Shown here piece by piece: positions 34,791-43,758 of a stretch of 64,000 nt of DNA. The translations under genes and the position numbers were made by a program. Source of the DNA: Bacillota bacterium (lineage in GTDB: Bacteria > Bacillota_E > JAJZYS01 > JAJYTV01); the NCBI GenBank assembly GCA_021845645.1, contig JAJZVM010000012.1, positions 38,761 through 102,760 of the forward strand. Direction: 5' to 3'. Position 1 is the first letter of the stretch. The number at the start of each line of letters is the position of its first letter. The notes under the pieces are model-generated. The model worked only from the letters and a program-made list of their open reading frames with translations. It did no database searches and was not told where the DNA came from.

Positions 34791-35690
34791 TTAACTGATG
34801 CTCGAAACAGGCAGCACGTTGGAAAGGGCCGCGGCCAGACTGGCGGGCAGAGGTTTCCCGCGGCTTTGGAAAGCATGTACCGCAGTCTCAACGATCGTAC
34901 GTGACTTGACGATGACGCCAAGGTCAATCCACTGGCGGATTGCAGCTACGGGCTCCGCTTGTGTGGGTGTATCCATGAGGGTTACGCGACCGGTGTCAGG
35001 CTGGAAGAAGGCCCCCGCTACGATACCCAGCAGCCATACTCTCGTACCGGGCACACTCGGGCTGCCGACGATCGGAAGCTGGCCGCGGTCCATTAGAAAC
35101 ACGGGGCTCCCGCTGGACCCGGGATATACTGCAGCGTCAATCAGAAACTGTGGTTGTCCGCGGAAATCGACTGTCAACGGGGTTGCGGTTATGCCCCGGC
35201 GCGCAACAGGTAGTTGGTTTATCTCGTCCGATGGTCCGTCTGGATACCCCAAGAAGACGATGTCCTCGATAGCGTCCAGTTCGGCGAGTTGACTAGCTGA
35301 GGGAATCGCCTCCAGCGGCACCTTCGCGTAGAAGGTGTCGACGCCGGCCTGGGCAAGAGTGGTAACAACGTTGGAGAAGTTGAGCAACGCGATGTCGACA
35401 TTGTCTTCGGGATGGCCAGTAACGGCGCCCTGCAGTTCCGTGATTCTGACGGGATAGTGGTCGGCCAGGTTCGGCGTGCCGTCTGATTTCAACGTTGTGA
35501 TCAGTTCAAGCTCGGTGGCGCCATCTAGCACATGCTTGTTGGTGACGACGAACGTCCACTCCATTTGTACATCATCAGATGGAACTGAAAAGAAGAATCC
35601 GGTCCCGCTTCGGCGCGCCCCGCTGGATAGCAAAGCGTTGATTCGCAGGGTGCTGAAGAACAACCTCGCTGCCACCGATCCGACTTGCAC
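34791..35690 (-). CDS. Trypsin-like serine protease without a signal peptide
   Basis: The 299-residue protein has an intact S1-type triad: His53 (VTNKHVLDG), Asp99 (DNVDIALL) and Ser193 (YPGSSGSPVF). It has no signal peptide or membrane segment, so it should act in the cytoplasm, unlike HtrA-type proteases. There is no PDZ domain. The GTG start has only a weak site. Intracellular trypsin-like proteases occur in mobile elements and defence loci, but a defence role here is only a possibility. Confidence 0.8.
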   Translation of the reverse strand: MQVGSVAARLFFSTLRINALLSSGARRSGTGFFFSVPSDDVQMEWTFVVTNKHVLDGATELELITTLKSDGTPNLADHYPVRITELQGAVTGHPEDNVDIALLNFSNVVTTLAQAGVDTFYAKVPLEAIPSASQLAELDAIEDIVFLGYPDGPSDEINQLPVARRGITATPLTVDFRGQPQFLIDAAVYPGSSGSPVFLMDRGQLPIVGSPSVPGTRVWLLGIVAGAFFQPDTGRVTLMDTPTQAEPVAAIRQWIDLGVIVKSRTIVETAVHAFQSRGKPLPASLAAALSNVLPVSSIS

Positions 35691-35748
35691 GCAATCAACC
35701 CCTTAAGGAAATCCTGGGTGTGCGTTCCACATGCGCTGTGGCATTCCT

Positions 35749-35774
35749 GCGCGAAAAGGAGTTCCTTTTGGCGC
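35749..35774 (-). terminator. Hairpin after the resolvase gene
   Basis: A near-perfect 12-base inverted repeat (GCGC-AAAAGGA with TCCTTTT-GCGC, one G-G mismatch) lies about 80 bases beyond the resolvase stop. On the minus strand the second arm contains CCTTTT. It has a very short loop, so function is uncertain. Confidence 0.4.
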
Positions 35775-35852
35775 CGCCGGACGTAACGCAGGAAGGTGCG
35801 GCGGCAAGCCTTTCCCCAGGCGAGCCGACACACCCCCCTTTTGGTGAAGGCG

Positions 35853-36476
35853 TTAGCGCCCCTCGCGAAGCAGGCGCCGCACCGTGGATCGACCGATCCC
35901 TAGAAGACGTGCGGCTTCACGTATGGTGAGCTCACCAGATTGGATCCGGGGGCGCACGCGGGGCCACAAGCTCGCGACGCGGGGCCGGGCAAGCGCGGTG
36001 GGCCGCCCTATGTGCGTCCCCTGTTTCTTCGCGCGATCCATGCCGGCACGGACTCGCTCGGCGACCATGCTCCGTTCCAGCTGGGCGTAAGCAGCTGTGA
36101 TGTAGTAGAGCGTCTCGCCGAAGGGGCTCGTGGTGTCGAGCCAAGGCTCCTGATAGCTGCGGAGATCCACTCCCCAGCCACGAAGATGCTCCAGGGTGTT
36201 TGCCGCGTCCAAGACGGAACGGAAGGCCCGGTCCAGTCGCCAGACGAGGATCATATCCACCTGGTGCTTCGCCGCGCGCTGCAGCAGCTCGCGCCATTGG
36301 CCTCTTCGGCGGAGGTCGGCCGCCGGCGCCTGGTCGATGAATTCACCGGCGGGCAGCCAGTCATGGTCCGCTACGAACTCGCGTAGCGGCAGGAGCTGGG
36401 TCTCGGGGTGCTGGTCCCGGTCGTCGGTGGACACGCGCGCATAGATCGCGACGCGTGGGGGGCGTTTGTCAGTCAT
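35853..36476 (-). CDS. Small serine resolvase/invertase
   Basis: The 207-residue protein has the resolvase catalytic domain (YARVSTDD with Arg14 and Ser16; VWRLDRAFRS) and a C-terminal helix-turn-helix (LTIREAARLLGIGRSTVRRLL). The size is that of dimer resolvases and invertases, not integrases. ATG follows AGGAGG by eight bases. In an element with its own replication genes it may resolve multimers. Confidence 0.93.
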   Translation of the reverse strand: MTDKRPPRVAIYARVSTDDRDQHPETQLLPLREFVADHDWLPAGEFIDQAPAADLRRRGQWRELLQRAAKHQVDMILVWRLDRAFRSVLDAANTLEHLRGWGVDLRSYQEPWLDTTSPFGETLYYITAAYAQLERSMVAERVRAGMDRAKKQGTHIGRPTALARPRVASLWPRVRPRIQSGELTIREAARLLGIGRSTVRRLLREGR

Positions 36477-36566
36477 GATCGGTCCTCCTGGTCAGAGACA
36501 GGTATTTCGCACGAAAAGGCCCGCCAGCGTGCGGTAGGTCGGCAGCGGTCTCTGCTGGCGCTGCCG

Positions 36567-37841
36567 TCAACGATCGATGCCGCTCGCGCGCGGCCTGGGG
36601 AGGCTACGTGGCTTCTGCGCAAGCTCGAGCGCGTGGCGGTAGAGGCGGGCGGCGCGTCGTATATCGTCGCCGGCGCCAAGACGCGCGGCAGCGTAGAGCG
36701 CTGGCTGCGGCGTCCCCTTTCGCGCGAGCTCGACGAGCGCGGCCAGCTTGTGGCCATCGAACGCGGAGGCGAGCAGCTGCCGCATCTGCGGCCGCTCGCG
36801 GGTAAGCAGGGCCTCGAGTGCCTGCGGATCTGCCTTGGGGATGGTCTGATCGACCTGCGGGTAGAGCTCGGGATGGCCTGAGATCCACACCTGGGCCTTG
36901 GAGATGGAGTAGCCGAGGTAATGGTCCGGTGCGCCGTGCGCACGGTACTTGACCCCGATCGCGAACTCCGGGCACAAGAAAATGTCTCGGATGCGGTCAG
37001 GGGTGGCGCCGGCGCGCAGTAACGCGACGATCACCCGCTGGTCGCTCTCTGACCGCTCGCCCGCCGCAGCGCCATCGCGAATGAGGTTCAGGATGGCCTC
37101 GCTGACGGAAAGGCCCTCCAGCAGCTCTCTCGCCTCGCGCGGCTCGTGGGCGGCTGGCGAAAACGCGACGAACTGGCGCGACGGGATCCTGTCCGCTGGA
37201 CGCTGGTGGCCCTTCACCAATGCGCGAAAGGCGCTCGGACGATACTGCCGGTGGCTCTGCCACTCGACCTCGCACGGTTGCAGCGTGGCGTACCGGGCCT
37301 TGATGTTGGTCGTGCCGGGAACGCGCAAGAGGCGCGCCAGGTCATGCACCACGTTTGCTTTCGGAGCCAGGCCAAGGGCGTCGCCGATCGCCCAGAGGGC
37401 GTCGCGCACGTTCTGGCGGCGTTCCGCCTGATAGACCGGCAGCGCCAGTGTCCTTTCGAAAAGCCAGTAGGCGTGCCGGCCGCCGCCGCCGGAGCGCACC
37501 AGGATCGACGGCGGGAAGCCGTCGACCGTCAGAATCGCGAGCCGCTCCATGATCTCCTGCTCGCCGCCCCGGTAGTCCTTGGCGTCGAGGTCCGCGAAGA
37601 GGCACTGGATCGAGGTGACGTCGGCCTCGCTGCCATGCGGGTTGGTGCGCGGATAGGCGCCGAAGTAGACGTGGTAGCGGCCGGTCGCGGCGAGGGCGTA
37701 GTCCGCAGCTGCGGCGACGCCGTCGGGCAGGGAGAAGAAGTGCTGCCCAGCTGTCTTCCCGGATGCCTCGTCGAGCAGGCGGATCTCGAGGTAGCCGCTG
37801 CAGCCTCGAAAGAGTCTTGCGAAGAATGCGTGGGTATCCAT
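36567..37841 (-). CDS. Archaeo-eukaryotic-type primase (RepB-like primase)
   Basis: The 424-residue protein resembles the AEP superfamily primases of plasmids. The metal-binding FADLDAKDY (Asp84, Asp86) is followed by GGGGRHAYWLF (His123) and RLLRVPGTTNIK, the three motifs of the prim-pol fold. The C-terminal part is helical and may be accessory. It supports self-replication of the element, at least transiently. An intrinsic terminator for the upstream gene lies just before its start. Confidence 0.82.
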   Translation of the reverse strand: MDTHAFFARLFRGCSGYLEIRLLDEASGKTAGQHFFSLPDGVAAAADYALAATGRYHVYFGAYPRTNPHGSEADVTSIQCLFADLDAKDYRGGEQEIMERLAILTVDGFPPSILVRSGGGGRHAYWLFERTLALPVYQAERRQNVRDALWAIGDALGLAPKANVVHDLARLLRVPGTTNIKARYATLQPCEVEWQSHRQYRPSAFRALVKGHQRPADRIPSRQFVAFSPAAHEPREARELLEGLSVSEAILNLIRDGAAAGERSESDQRVIVALLRAGATPDRIRDIFLCPEFAIGVKYRAHGAPDHYLGYSISKAQVWISGHPELYPQVDQTIPKADPQALEALLTRERPQMRQLLASAFDGHKLAALVELARKGTPQPALYAAARLGAGDDIRRAARLYRHALELAQKPRSLPRPRASGIDR

Positions 37842-37867
37842 GCGCCAAACCTCCCTCTGGGCAACGC

Positions 37868-37889
37868 AAAAGGCGGCCGGGTGGCCGCC
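37868..37889 (-). terminator. Intrinsic terminator after the winged-helix gene
   Basis: GGCGGCC and GGCCGCC (37872-37889) pair around a four-base loop. On the minus strand the stem is followed by TTTTGC, a good intrinsic terminator form. It separates the winged-helix gene ending at 37975 from the primase gene. Confidence 0.75.
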
Positions 37890-37974
37890 CAGGGGCTGAG
37901 TCGCGTCGTACTCGATGCTGTCGGTGGGAAGAGACGCCTGCCGTTGTCTGCCGTGAACTCAGGTGGCGAATGCC

Positions 37975-38439
37975 CTACGGCATCTGTACGAGGTCCGCAG
38001 GATCTGGCAAGTGCACCACCTCGTACAGGTCCGGTTGCCCAGGCGCACGAGAGTGGATCCAGATTTGGCCGAGCTCGTGTAGCTTCTTCAGATGCCGCCG
38101 CAATTGATGCAGCTGCAAGCCGAGGCGTGCGGCAAGGGTCTGCTCGTCCACGAGGAGCGGAAGGGGACGGCTACGCTGTGCCTGGATCTCGTAGAAGTCG
38201 ACGTCATGCTGCGGTCCGTAGTGGATTGCGATGTAGCCCCGGAGCTCAAGAAGCTCGAGATGGCGCTGTACTTTGGCCTCGGAGCAGCCAGCGGAGCGCG
38301 CTATTTCGGCCTGATCCGGCCGAGATCCGTTGGCTTCGTGGGCAAGCAAGACATAGACGACTTTGGCCTCGGCTGGCAGCAAGGAATCGGTCAAAAGGCC
38401 ATTCGGAACCGAGACGAGATCCTCTTCGGGGACTCCCAC
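37975..38439 (-). CDS. Winged-helix protein, replication or partition related
   Basis: The 154-residue protein carries two helix-turn-helix-like segments: DQAEIARSAGCSEAKVQRHLELLELRGYI and TLAARLGLQLHQLRRHLKKLHELG. Its GTG start lies eight bases after GGAGGAGG and overlaps the end of the upstream gene by 49 bases. Together with its neighbours it looks like a plasmid-type replication control module; its DNA target is unknown. Confidence 0.7.
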   Translation of the reverse strand: MGVPEEDLVSVPNGLLTDSLLPAEAKVVYVLLAHEANGSRPDQAEIARSAGCSEAKVQRHLELLELRGYIAIHYGPQHDVDFYEIQAQRSRPLPLLVDEQTLAARLGLQLHQLRRHLKKLHELGQIWIHSRAPGQPDLYEVVHLPDPADLVQMP

Positions 38440-39890
38440 AGGATAGCCTCCTCCCTGTTCTTCCGATCGCAGGGTACCACGGCGGCCGCCAGGTGGGCCA
38501 AGAGAGGGCCGAGAGCCTCCACCCCCGCAGTAGCGACGGGCAGCGGCCCGGAGAGCTTGCCCCCTGGCGGCGGCGACGTCAGTGCCGCTGCGTGCACGTG
38601 TGAAGGGATGGCTGTCATGCCCCCGGCTGGGGTACCCGCTGTGGGCGCCCCGTGGTCAGGGACGGGGGCGGGCACGGCGGGCGAGCCAGCGTAGATCGAG
38701 ACGAGGCGATCGCGCCAGAGACTTGCCGCGAGACCGTGGTCCGTGAGGACTTCCGCCAGCGGCGGTAGGCCGGCCGCCTGGACGACGAGCATGGGCGCAA
38801 GGGCCGCGCGGATGTCGGCGTCAACGCGAAACTGCTCTGTCTGGGCGAGCGCACCGAACCACTCGGCGGCTGACCGGATCTGCGCGCTGCGCTCGGCGCG
38901 CTGTGCTTCCCGCGCCTGGCGCTCCCGTTCAGCCGCGGCGGCGGTATCAGCGCGCTGGCGTGCGCTTTCCTCCCGCTCTTGCCGATCGCGATAGGCCTTC
39001 GGCGGCTGGGTCCACGGCGTGGTTAGCGCCTGGGACAGCCAGCCGGCGGGGGACGGGACGGCCTTGGCGGCCATCTCCGCCTCGAGCCAGGCGAGCACCT
39101 CGCGGACACGCGGGGCGCCATGCGTCGCGATCCACTCTTCCGCGGTGCCCCTGAGGAGTCCTGGGATGCTGGCGAGCAGGTTCGACAGCAGTTCGATGTC
39201 CACGCCCTGGGCAGCGCCGCGGCGCTCTTCTCCATCGGCGCCGGCGGGCAAGGACGGCGCGGCAGACTCTGCCTGGTCGTCCGCTTCGTCGTGCACGCCA
39301 GCGAGGGGTGTGTCAGTTGGCCCTTCCGGCGGCGCAGCCGACGAGACAACAACCGTTGCGGCATCTGCCTCTTCGCGCACGCACGCGGGCGCGCTGTTGT
39401 TGTCTGTATTGATCTCCGGAGAAGTATTGATAGGGTGCCACGGGTGATCACGCCGGGCGATCACCTGTGAGCACGCAGCCTGATCACCTGTGATCACGCC
39501 GGAATTCACGTCTGCCGTCCCCCCGCCTAAAGACGTTCCGTCCGGCAACTGAGGTCCGTCAAGCAGCGTGTAGATCGTGCCGATGCGTAGTCCGCGTGGG
39601 TCCGTGCGCGCCTGTGCGACAACGTAGCCGGCGTCGACCACTTCTTTGATGGCTCGCCGCACGGTGGGGACACTGACCCCCATGTCGGCGGCAAGCCTCG
39701 CGTGAGCGGGAAAGGCCTCCAGTGTTGACCAGGTCGCATAGCTGTCGAGGAGCAGAAAGACGCGCACGGCGTGGCTGCTGATCTCAGGCGATCGCAGGAG
39801 CTGCACAGGCACCATGGCGTAGCGCTCGTACCTGCGTACGACACGGTCCCCTTGCGGAGTACGGGAATCCAAAGGTGCAGCTGCTGGCAC
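38391..39890 (-). CDS. Helix-turn-helix replication-initiator-like protein
   Basis: The product is about 499 residues. The N-terminal 120 residues form a winged-helix domain (FPAHARLAADMGVSVPTVRRAIKE), preceded by YERYAMVPVQLLRSPEI, as in plasmid replication proteins. The middle is acidic and probably disordered, and a later helical region contains a long charged coil (RQADTAAAAERERQAREAQR-like). The frame is open to 41186, but that part is antisense to another gene; GTG at 39890 follows GAGGAGGG by six bases and is the real start. Confidence 0.75.
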   Translation of the reverse strand: MPAAAPLDSRTPQGDRVVRRYERYAMVPVQLLRSPEISSHAVRVFLLLDSYATWSTLEAFPAHARLAADMGVSVPTVRRAIKEVVDAGYVVAQARTDPRGLRIGTIYTLLDGPQLPDGTSLGGGTADVNSGVITGDQAACSQVIARRDHPWHPINTSPEINTDNNSAPACVREEADAATVVVSSAAPPEGPTDTPLAGVHDEADDQAESAAPSLPAGADGEERRGAAQGVDIELLSNLLASIPGLLRGTAEEWIATHGAPRVREVLAWLEAEMAAKAVPSPAGWLSQALTTPWTQPPKAYRDRQEREESARQRADTAAAAERERQAREAQRAERSAQIRSAAEWFGALAQTEQFRVDADIRAALAPMLVVQAAGLPPLAEVLTDHGLAASLWRDRLVSIYAGSPAVPAPVPDHGAPTAGTPAGGMTAIPSHVHAAALTSPPPGGKLSGPLPVATAGVEALGPLLAHLAAAVVPCDRKNREEAILWESPKRISSRFRMAF

Positions 39891-39927
39891 TGCGTTCCCT
39901 CCTCGGGTGAATCGTTGTCTGACGCTC

Positions 39928-39960
39928 GGAGGCCCGCAGGCGAGCAGCCTGCGGGCCTCC
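39928..39960. terminator. 13-bp perfect hairpin upstream of the replication gene
   Basis: GGAGGCCCGCAGG pairs fully with CCTGCGGGCCTCC around a seven-base loop. It lies 38 bases before the GTG at 39890 and downstream of the 40076 gene, so it may stop read-through or control the replication gene. Confidence 0.6.
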
Positions 39961-40024
39961 CAACGGCGGATGCGGCAGACAGTCTGCCATGAGACGCGGT
40001 CGGTGTCAGACGACATGGCACAAT

Positions 40025-40056
40025 ACACCCGCGCCGCCCGGTCGCGGCGCGGGTGT
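40025..40056 (-). terminator. 13-bp perfect hairpin after the secreted propeller gene
   Basis: ACACCCGCGCCGC pairs with GCGGCGCGGGTGT around a CCGGTC loop, 20 bases beyond the stop at 40076. There is no T-run. Confidence 0.65.
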
Positions 40057-40075
40057 GGGGCGTCGGACGGGTCTC

Positions 40076-42391
40076 TCAGGGCGTGCCGCCGGCCGGAGTC
40101 ACGATGACGTACCAATCGGTGCCGGTGATGGTGAGGGTGGCGGTCGCAGTGCCGCTCTGCGTCGTCTCGGCGGAGAACCACTCGGTCTTGCTCGTGCAGC
40201 TCTTGGTGCCGTCCGCGAGCACCGTGCAGGACTGCACGAGGCGCGAGTAGCGGTAGTCGATGCGCATGGTGTACTGGGCGCTGATCGTGCCCTGCCACGT
40301 CATGGTCTGTGGCGGCTGGGGCGGCGGGTAGCCGCTCCAGTTCTCGAGGAAGTTCGCCTGGGCCGTGAGGCCGCTCGGGACCATGGCCTGCTGCACGGTG
40401 GAGATCCAGAACGCGTAGTTGGGCGCGGGGCCTGAGTTCCCCGTCGGGTGCGTCACCGTGGTCGAAACAAGATAGGCGCCTGTGAGCTGATCCCCCGCCG
40501 GCAAGGTTGGCTCGGGCACGGTCAGGGTCGCGTAGATCTGGTCGCCGAGCTTCGCCGTGAACGCTGGGTGCGGGTAGCGCATGCCCGGCAGGGCGTAGGC
40601 CTGCAGGGTCAACTCTCCCCCGCCTTCCTGAGCGGGCGGGGGTGGCGTATTCGAGACCACCGTGAGCGATGCGTCCGCGGTGTACGTCTGGCTGAAGATG
40701 TCCGTGGCCGTGAGCGGGATCGTGTATGTGCCCACGCCAGGCGCGTTGAACGTGCCCGCCCAGACGCCGGGTTCGTATGCCTGGCCGTCGACGACGATCG
40801 GCAAGGACCCGCCGGAGGCCCCTGCCGGCTCCGGGACACGGGAGAGCTGCACTTGTCCAACACCAGGGACGTTGGCGACGACGGAGCTCGTCGTGCCGTG
40901 GCCAGGCGTTCGGGCCGTGAGAGTCTCCAGCGTGGCCGGCGCGGCCGGGTTCGGCTGCACCTGCGCCGTAAGGGCGTACGGCTGCGGATACCAGAGCTCG
41001 AGGCCGCCGGGGCCGCCTGTCGTGAGCGCGTTCGACCAGACCGCCACGACGTGCTGCGGGCCGCCGTCCACCATGATGGCGGCATAGCTCGGATTCGTGG
41101 CGCCGACCGTCTCGTTGATCCAGTAGGGCGTCGTTGGGTCCTGGAAGGCGGCATTCATCACGTAGCCGGCGGCGTCGTTGACCCATACCTGGTAGACACC
41201 GCCGGCGTAGACCACGGATGGCGAGACGAGGCCGATGATGCCGGCGCGGTCCACCACGCTCGCGGTGTCGAGCAGGGCCGCCACCTTGAGGTTCGAGGCG
41301 TTCAGGGCGTAGAGGTCCTGGTAGCCGTCGACCACGGCGAACACGTACTGGCCGGCGACCGCGATGTCGGAGATGTCCATGCGACCGTCGCCGAGTGAAG
41401 TGTTCTCGGCCACTAGCGAGCCGCTCTGGGTGAACTCGTAGACGTCCCCGTAGCGGTCCGGCACGTAGAGGTTACCGTTCGGGCCGAGCACGACCGAAGA
41501 GCTGACGCCATAGGCGATGACGCCGGTGCCGATCGAGCGGTAGGTGCCGGTCGCCGGGTTCATCACCACGACGCGCGGGTGGTAGGTCCCGCTCGCATTC
41601 GAGCCGTCGACGCCGAAGGCGACGTCGCCGTTTGGCAGGACCGTCGGGGACGAAGTGATGATCGCATAGGCGCCTGGATACTGCTTGGACGTCGTATACT
41701 CCCCGCCTGAGTTTAGGAGCGCGATGTCAGCGGGCTCCTCAATCGGCATGCATGTCACACCGCCGTCCCAGGAGCCAACGCAGGCGTAGGGACTTGTCCA
41801 CTGCTCGCTTGCGCCGCTGGTATTGATGCCCTGAGCGGGCAGCGGAGGCGTAATGGCCGGTGAGGAGTCGACCTGGTGCGGCTGCTGTCCACGGTTACCG
41901 TCGATGAAGTAGGACTGCTCCCCGGAAACCTGGCCGTTGCTGCCTGGGACGCCGATCGGCCAGGTGTAGAGGTACTGGCCGACACCCATGGCCATGTACT
42001 TCCCGTCCGGGGATACGGACGGCGCAGCGACACCGGCCACCTCCTCGTGCGTCGCGCCGTCGAAAGCCATGGCGTAGGCCCAGGCCTTGGTGGGCGGGTT
42101 CTGCGCGACGTCGTAGGCGAAGAGATAGCCCTTCGTGCCGGAGGTCTGGTAGGCGTACTGGTAGAGATAGCCGCCGTACTCGATCGGCGTGCTGTAGCTC
42201 TGCACACCGGCGATCTGGACCTCTACGGGCACGTCCGCGTAGATCTGGCCGTAGTTGTCGCCGGTGTCGAGCGTGCGGTCACGCAGGTAGTCGGTCCCGA
42301 ACGTCGGGACGTCGGCCGCTCTGGCAGGTGACGGGAGCACGAGCGCAGTGAGCGCGAGGGCAAGGAGCACCGCAAGGGGACGCAGGCGCAA
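40076..42391 (-). CDS. Large secreted beta-propeller-like protein
   Basis: The 771-residue protein has a clear signal peptide cleaved after ARA at about residue 25. Residues 50-450 contain repeated short strands with motifs such as SPDGKYMAMG, SSPTVLPNGDVAFG and VVLGPNGNLYVPD, typical of PQQ/WD-type propellers. The C-terminal third looks like Ig-type strands. There is no membrane anchor or sortase motif. The start is TTG with AAGGAGG nine bases upstream. It may act at the cell surface with the next gene; the function is unknown. Confidence 0.75.
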   Translation of the reverse strand: MRLRPLAVLLALALTALVLPSPARAADVPTFGTDYLRDRTLDTGDNYGQIYADVPVEVQIAGVQSYSTPIEYGGYLYQYAYQTSGTKGYLFAYDVAQNPPTKAWAYAMAFDGATHEEVAGVAAPSVSPDGKYMAMGVGQYLYTWPIGVPGSNGQVSGEQSYFIDGNRGQQPHQVDSSPAITPPLPAQGINTSGASEQWTSPYACVGSWDGGVTCMPIEEPADIALLNSGGEYTTSKQYPGAYAIITSSPTVLPNGDVAFGVDGSNASGTYHPRVVVMNPATGTYRSIGTGVIAYGVSSSVVLGPNGNLYVPDRYGDVYEFTQSGSLVAENTSLGDGRMDISDIAVAGQYVFAVVDGYQDLYALNASNLKVAALLDTASVVDRAGIIGLVSPSVVYAGGVYQVWVNDAAGYVMNAAFQDPTTPYWINETVGATNPSYAAIMVDGGPQHVVAVWSNALTTGGPGGLELWYPQPYALTAQVQPNPAAPATLETLTARTPGHGTTSSVVANVPGVGQVQLSRVPEPAGASGGSLPIVVDGQAYEPGVWAGTFNAPGVGTYTIPLTATDIFSQTYTADASLTVVSNTPPPPAQEGGGELTLQAYALPGMRYPHPAFTAKLGDQIYATLTVPEPTLPAGDQLTGAYLVSTTVTHPTGNSGPAPNYAFWISTVQQAMVPSGLTAQANFLENWSGYPPPQPPQTMTWQGTISAQYTMRIDYRYSRLVQSCTVLADGTKSCTSKTEWFSAETTQSGTATATLTITGTDWYVIVTPAGGTP

Positions 42392-42417
42392 GGAGTCCGC
42401 CTCCTTCGGATATACCG

Positions 42418-42443
42418 AAGGCCTGCCGCGAAGGGCAGGCCTT
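42418..42443 (-). terminator. Hairpin between the two secreted-protein genes
   Basis: AAGGCCTGCC (42418-42427) and GGCAGGCCTT (42434-42443) pair perfectly around a six-base loop. It lies between the stop at 42466 and the start at 42391, so it would reduce transcription into the propeller gene. Confidence 0.6.
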
Positions 42444-42465
42444 GGAGTTTCGGTTTGTCAGGTGG

Positions 42466-43326
42466 TTAGGCGGCCCGGTGGGCCGCACGGTAGCGTCTGA
42501 GTCCCAGCGCTCCTCCAAGGAGAAGCAGCAGCAGGGTGACTCCGCCGGCTACGTCGCCGGCCGGGAACGCGGCGGATGGCGTGGCCGCGCGGGGCTTGGG
42601 CAGGGTGTTACGGTGCGTCAGCGGGGCGCCTGGAACCGGCAGCGGGACGTTGCGCAGCTCCGGCCCGACGGGAGGCATGACCACGCCGCCACTCTTGATC
42701 TGTGCCTGCAGCTGCTGCTGCCCGGTCTGCACCTGCGACTGGTAGGCCGGACCGCTCGGCTGCGTCGGTGCGGGCTCTGTGACCGTCTTCGGGGCTGTCT
42801 GCGTAGTCGGCGTTGTAGCGGGGTGGCCGGCGGGCGTGGTTGGCGCCGGAGCCGGGTGCGTCGTGCTGGTCACAGGCTGCGGAGCGCTAGTCACGGGCTG
42901 CGTGTCGCCCGGGGGAATGTCCTCCCCGCCGATGGACTGAGGGTTCCAATCTGCGGCCTTCATCACGGTGGCGACCCGCGGCGCAAAGACTGTTACGTAC
43001 CCGTCGCTCGAACCAAAGATAGACTGGGCATCGGCGGGATCGGGAGAACCGTCTTCGAAGTACGCTTCGATCGGAGCCAAGGAGTCCAGCGATGTCCACG
43101 CAGGATCATTGGCGTGGGCGGCGCCAAAGCCCTGAGGCAACGGCAGTCGGCCAAAGACCTTCATGCCCTTGCTGTTCACGTAGCCGAAGTTGATCTCCTC
43201 AAGGCTTGGATTCCATATCCAGCCCTCGAGGGTCTTGGTGCCGAGGGTGGCGGCCGTGGCCGAAGGGGCCGGAGCGGCGGCGATCGCCAGCACCAGCATG
43301 CCGCCGAGGACGAAGAGTTTGTGCAT
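42466..43326 (-). CDS. Secreted, membrane-anchored surface protein
   Basis: The 286-residue protein has an N-terminal signal peptide (cleavage near residue 25), a folded part of about 110 residues, a long Pro/Thr/Ala-rich linker, and a C-terminal membrane helix with a basic tail (GLRRYRAAH). This is the design of a wall-spanning stalk protein, but no LPXTG-type sortase signal is visible. ATG follows GAGGTGAGG. The family is not recognised. Confidence 0.7.
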   Translation of the reverse strand: MHKLFVLGGMLVLAIAAAPAPSATAATLGTKTLEGWIWNPSLEEINFGYVNSKGMKVFGRLPLPQGFGAAHANDPAWTSLDSLAPIEAYFEDGSPDPADAQSIFGSSDGYVTVFAPRVATVMKAADWNPQSIGGEDIPPGDTQPVTSAPQPVTSTTHPAPAPTTPAGHPATTPTTQTAPKTVTEPAPTQPSGPAYQSQVQTGQQQLQAQIKSGGVVMPPVGPELRNVPLPVPGAPLTHRNTLPKPRAATPSAAFPAGDVAGGVTLLLLLLGGALGLRRYRAAHRAA

Positions 43327-43380
43327 GGCCTCACCTCACATCCGTGCTAATAGTACCACATCTTGGGTCGTAGACGAGCA

Positions 43381-43758
43381 TTACGACTCCCCCACCAGCA
43401 TGAGCGTCAGGACGGGCGCTCCCCCGTCGCCGGGCCCGCAGAGGGCCTTAACCCGCACCAGGTGTCTGCGTCCAGCCCCGCGAACGAAGGTCACAGAAAA
43501 GCGCAGATCGCCCCCCGACGCCTTGCGGGCCGCCCAGGCGAGCAGCGTCAGGACGTCCCAAAGCCTCCCCTGCTCGCTCTGCCCAAACGACCGAGCCCGA
43601 GCGTCAGGGACGATCCACTCGCCCCACAGGGCCTGTGAGACCGCTACGGGATACCGAATCCCCGCCTGCCTCGCGAGCTGCGAGACGTCCACAAGCACGC
43701 CGTCCTCGATCGCCTGCGCGCGACTGTAGCCGTACACCAGGTCGTCCGCACCGAACAT
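43381..43758 (-). CDS. DUF6573 family protein
   Basis: The 125-residue product begins MFGADDLVYGYSRAQAIEDG and contains GRLWDVL and ALCGPGD, matching my memory of the plasmid-borne DUF6573 family. No function is established. The frame is open to 43860, but ATG at 43758 follows GGGGAGGG and gives the family N-terminus. It is probably an accessory element gene. Confidence 0.75.
   Translation of the reverse strand: MFGADDLVYGYSRAQAIEDGVLVDVSQLARQAGIRYPVAVSQALWGEWIVPDARARSFGQSEQGRLWDVLTLLAWAARKASGGDLRFSVTFVRGAGRRHLVRVKALCGPGDGGAPVLTLMLVGES

Noticed and set aside
39891..41186. Upstream extension of the winged-helix replication frame to 931 codons
   Set aside because: The extension runs through the coding region of the secreted propeller gene in another frame and is Arg/Gly/His-rich. 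A GTG with a strong site at 39890 explains the real gene.
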